Shown: positions 33,597 through 33,934 of the stretch, in pieces
How the letters are laid out: every line of letters begins with the position of its first letter
Position numbering within the stretch: position 1 is the first letter of the stretch
Origin: an uncultured Ruminococcus sp.
GTDB taxonomy: Bacteria > Bacillota > Clostridia > Oscillospirales > CAG-272
Direction of reading: 5' to 3'
NCBI GenBank assembly: GCA_902785485.1
Contig: CACZZA010000009.1
Span: forward strand, 1-33,934
Length of the DNA: 33,934 nt
The notes under the pieces: model-generated
What the model was told of the DNA's origin: nothing
What the model saw: only the letters and a program-made list of their open reading frames with translations
Databases searched by the model: none
Position numbers and translations under genes: made by a program

Positions 33597-33618
33597 GGGC
33601 GAAAGAACGCCCGGGAGG
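33597..33618 (+). promoter_or_regulatory. Hairpin touching the ribosome binding site of the polymerase gene
   Basis: GGGCG (33597-33601) pairs with CGCCC (33608-33612) over an AAAGAA loop. The Shine-Dalgarno GGGAGG follows directly at 33613-33618, 6 bases before the ATG. The structure leaves the ribosome site free at its foot and could tune translation. Confidence 0.4.
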
Positions 33619-33624
33619 CACGTT

Positions 33625-33934
33625 ATGGAATATTATCTTTGCATCGATATAAAATCTTTTTTCGCGTCGGTGGAGTGCGTCGAACGCGGACTCGATCCGA
33701 TGAAGACGCGGCTCGTCGTCGCCGACCCGGAACGCGGCGACGGGACGATCTGCCTTGCCGTGTCGCCGGCCATGAAGGCGCTCGGCGTGCGCAACCGCTG
33801 CCGCGTCTTCGAGATTCCCCAGACCATCGACTACCTCATGGTGCCGCCGAGAATGGCCCTCTACATGGAGCGCTCATGTGACGTTTACTCCGTCTACCTG
33901 CGCTGGATTGCATCGGAGGACATCCACGTCTACT
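33625..33934 (+). CDS. Y-family DNA polymerase, N-terminal part (cut by window edge)
   Basis: The open frame runs from ATG 33625 through the end of the window, 103 codons so far. The start LCIDIKSFFASVECVERGLDP is the palm motif of ImpB/UmuC/DinB-type translesion polymerases with the first metal-binding Asp8. LAVSPAMKALGVRN follows as in UvrX/YqjW-type proteins. The catalytic Asp-Glu pair lies beyond the edge. These enzymes copy past DNA damage and are often SOS-controlled, but no LexA box was found upstream. Codon use is more GC-rich than the polysaccharide block behind it. Relatives often travel on mobile elements; whether this one does cannot be judged here. Confidence 0.85.
   Translation, partial: MEYYLCIDIKSFFASVECVERGLDPMKTRLVVADPERGDGTICLAVSPAMKALGVRNRCRVFEIPQTIDYLMVPPRMALYMERSCDVYSVYLRWIASEDIHVY

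Overview
The window looks like chromosomal DNA from a low-to-medium GC member of the Bacillota, most likely an uncultured gut-type Clostridia. The grounds are strong AGGAGG-type ribosome binding sites, ATG/GTG/TTG starts, near-consensus sigma-A promoters, and an IreB / PP2C phosphatase / PASTA kinase set. The genus cannot be told from sequence reading alone. No rRNA, tRNA, CRISPR array or insertion sequence was recognised.

Layout. (1) 120-6151, minus strand: a DeoR-type regulator followed by a 2-oxoacid (probably pyruvate) dehydrogenase complex: E2, E3, and an E1 with alpha and beta fused in one chain. A perfect TTGACA-17-TATAAT promoter precedes the regulator gene, with a palindrome just past the start point and a run of related heptamers every 20-22 bp upstream. 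(2) 6375-7457, minus: a D-2-hydroxyacid dehydrogenase, whose promoter lies back to back with a plus-strand promoter. (3) 7630-14300, plus: a small YgjV-like membrane protein, a 1325-residue membrane-anchored von Willebrand A protein, and a translationally coupled 701-residue secreted/membrane partner. The last two match no system I know and are the best candidate for something undescribed. (4) 14351-17010, minus: a D-Ala-D-Ala carboxypeptidase homologue with two altered active-site motifs, RibF, and IreB. (5) 17214-18161, minus: a three-repeat S1-domain protein behind a leader that looks like a transcription attenuator. (6) 18468-22970, plus, from a consensus promoter: YfbR-like nucleotidase, RlmN, PP2C phosphatase and PASTA kinase. 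(7) 23129-26613, minus: GlmS and a GlmM carrying an N-terminal XRE helix-turn-helix domain. (8) 26853-33430, minus: a surface polysaccharide cluster (ABC permease and ATPase, three glycosyltransferases, a UDP-galactopyranose-mutase-like flavoprotein), part of it visibly more AT-rich. (9) 33625 to the edge, plus: the start of a Y-family DNA polymerase.

How they work together. Regions 4, 6 and 7 read as a cell-envelope control and supply set. The kinase and phosphatase act on IreB (ReoM in Listeria), which in other Firmicutes controls stability of MurA, the enzyme that consumes UDP-GlcNAc. GlmS and GlmM make the precursors of UDP-GlcNAc, and region 8 builds and exports a surface glycan. Regions 1 and 2 lie at the pyruvate node: oxidative decarboxylation to acetyl-CoA versus reduction by a D-lactate-dehydrogenase-like enzyme.
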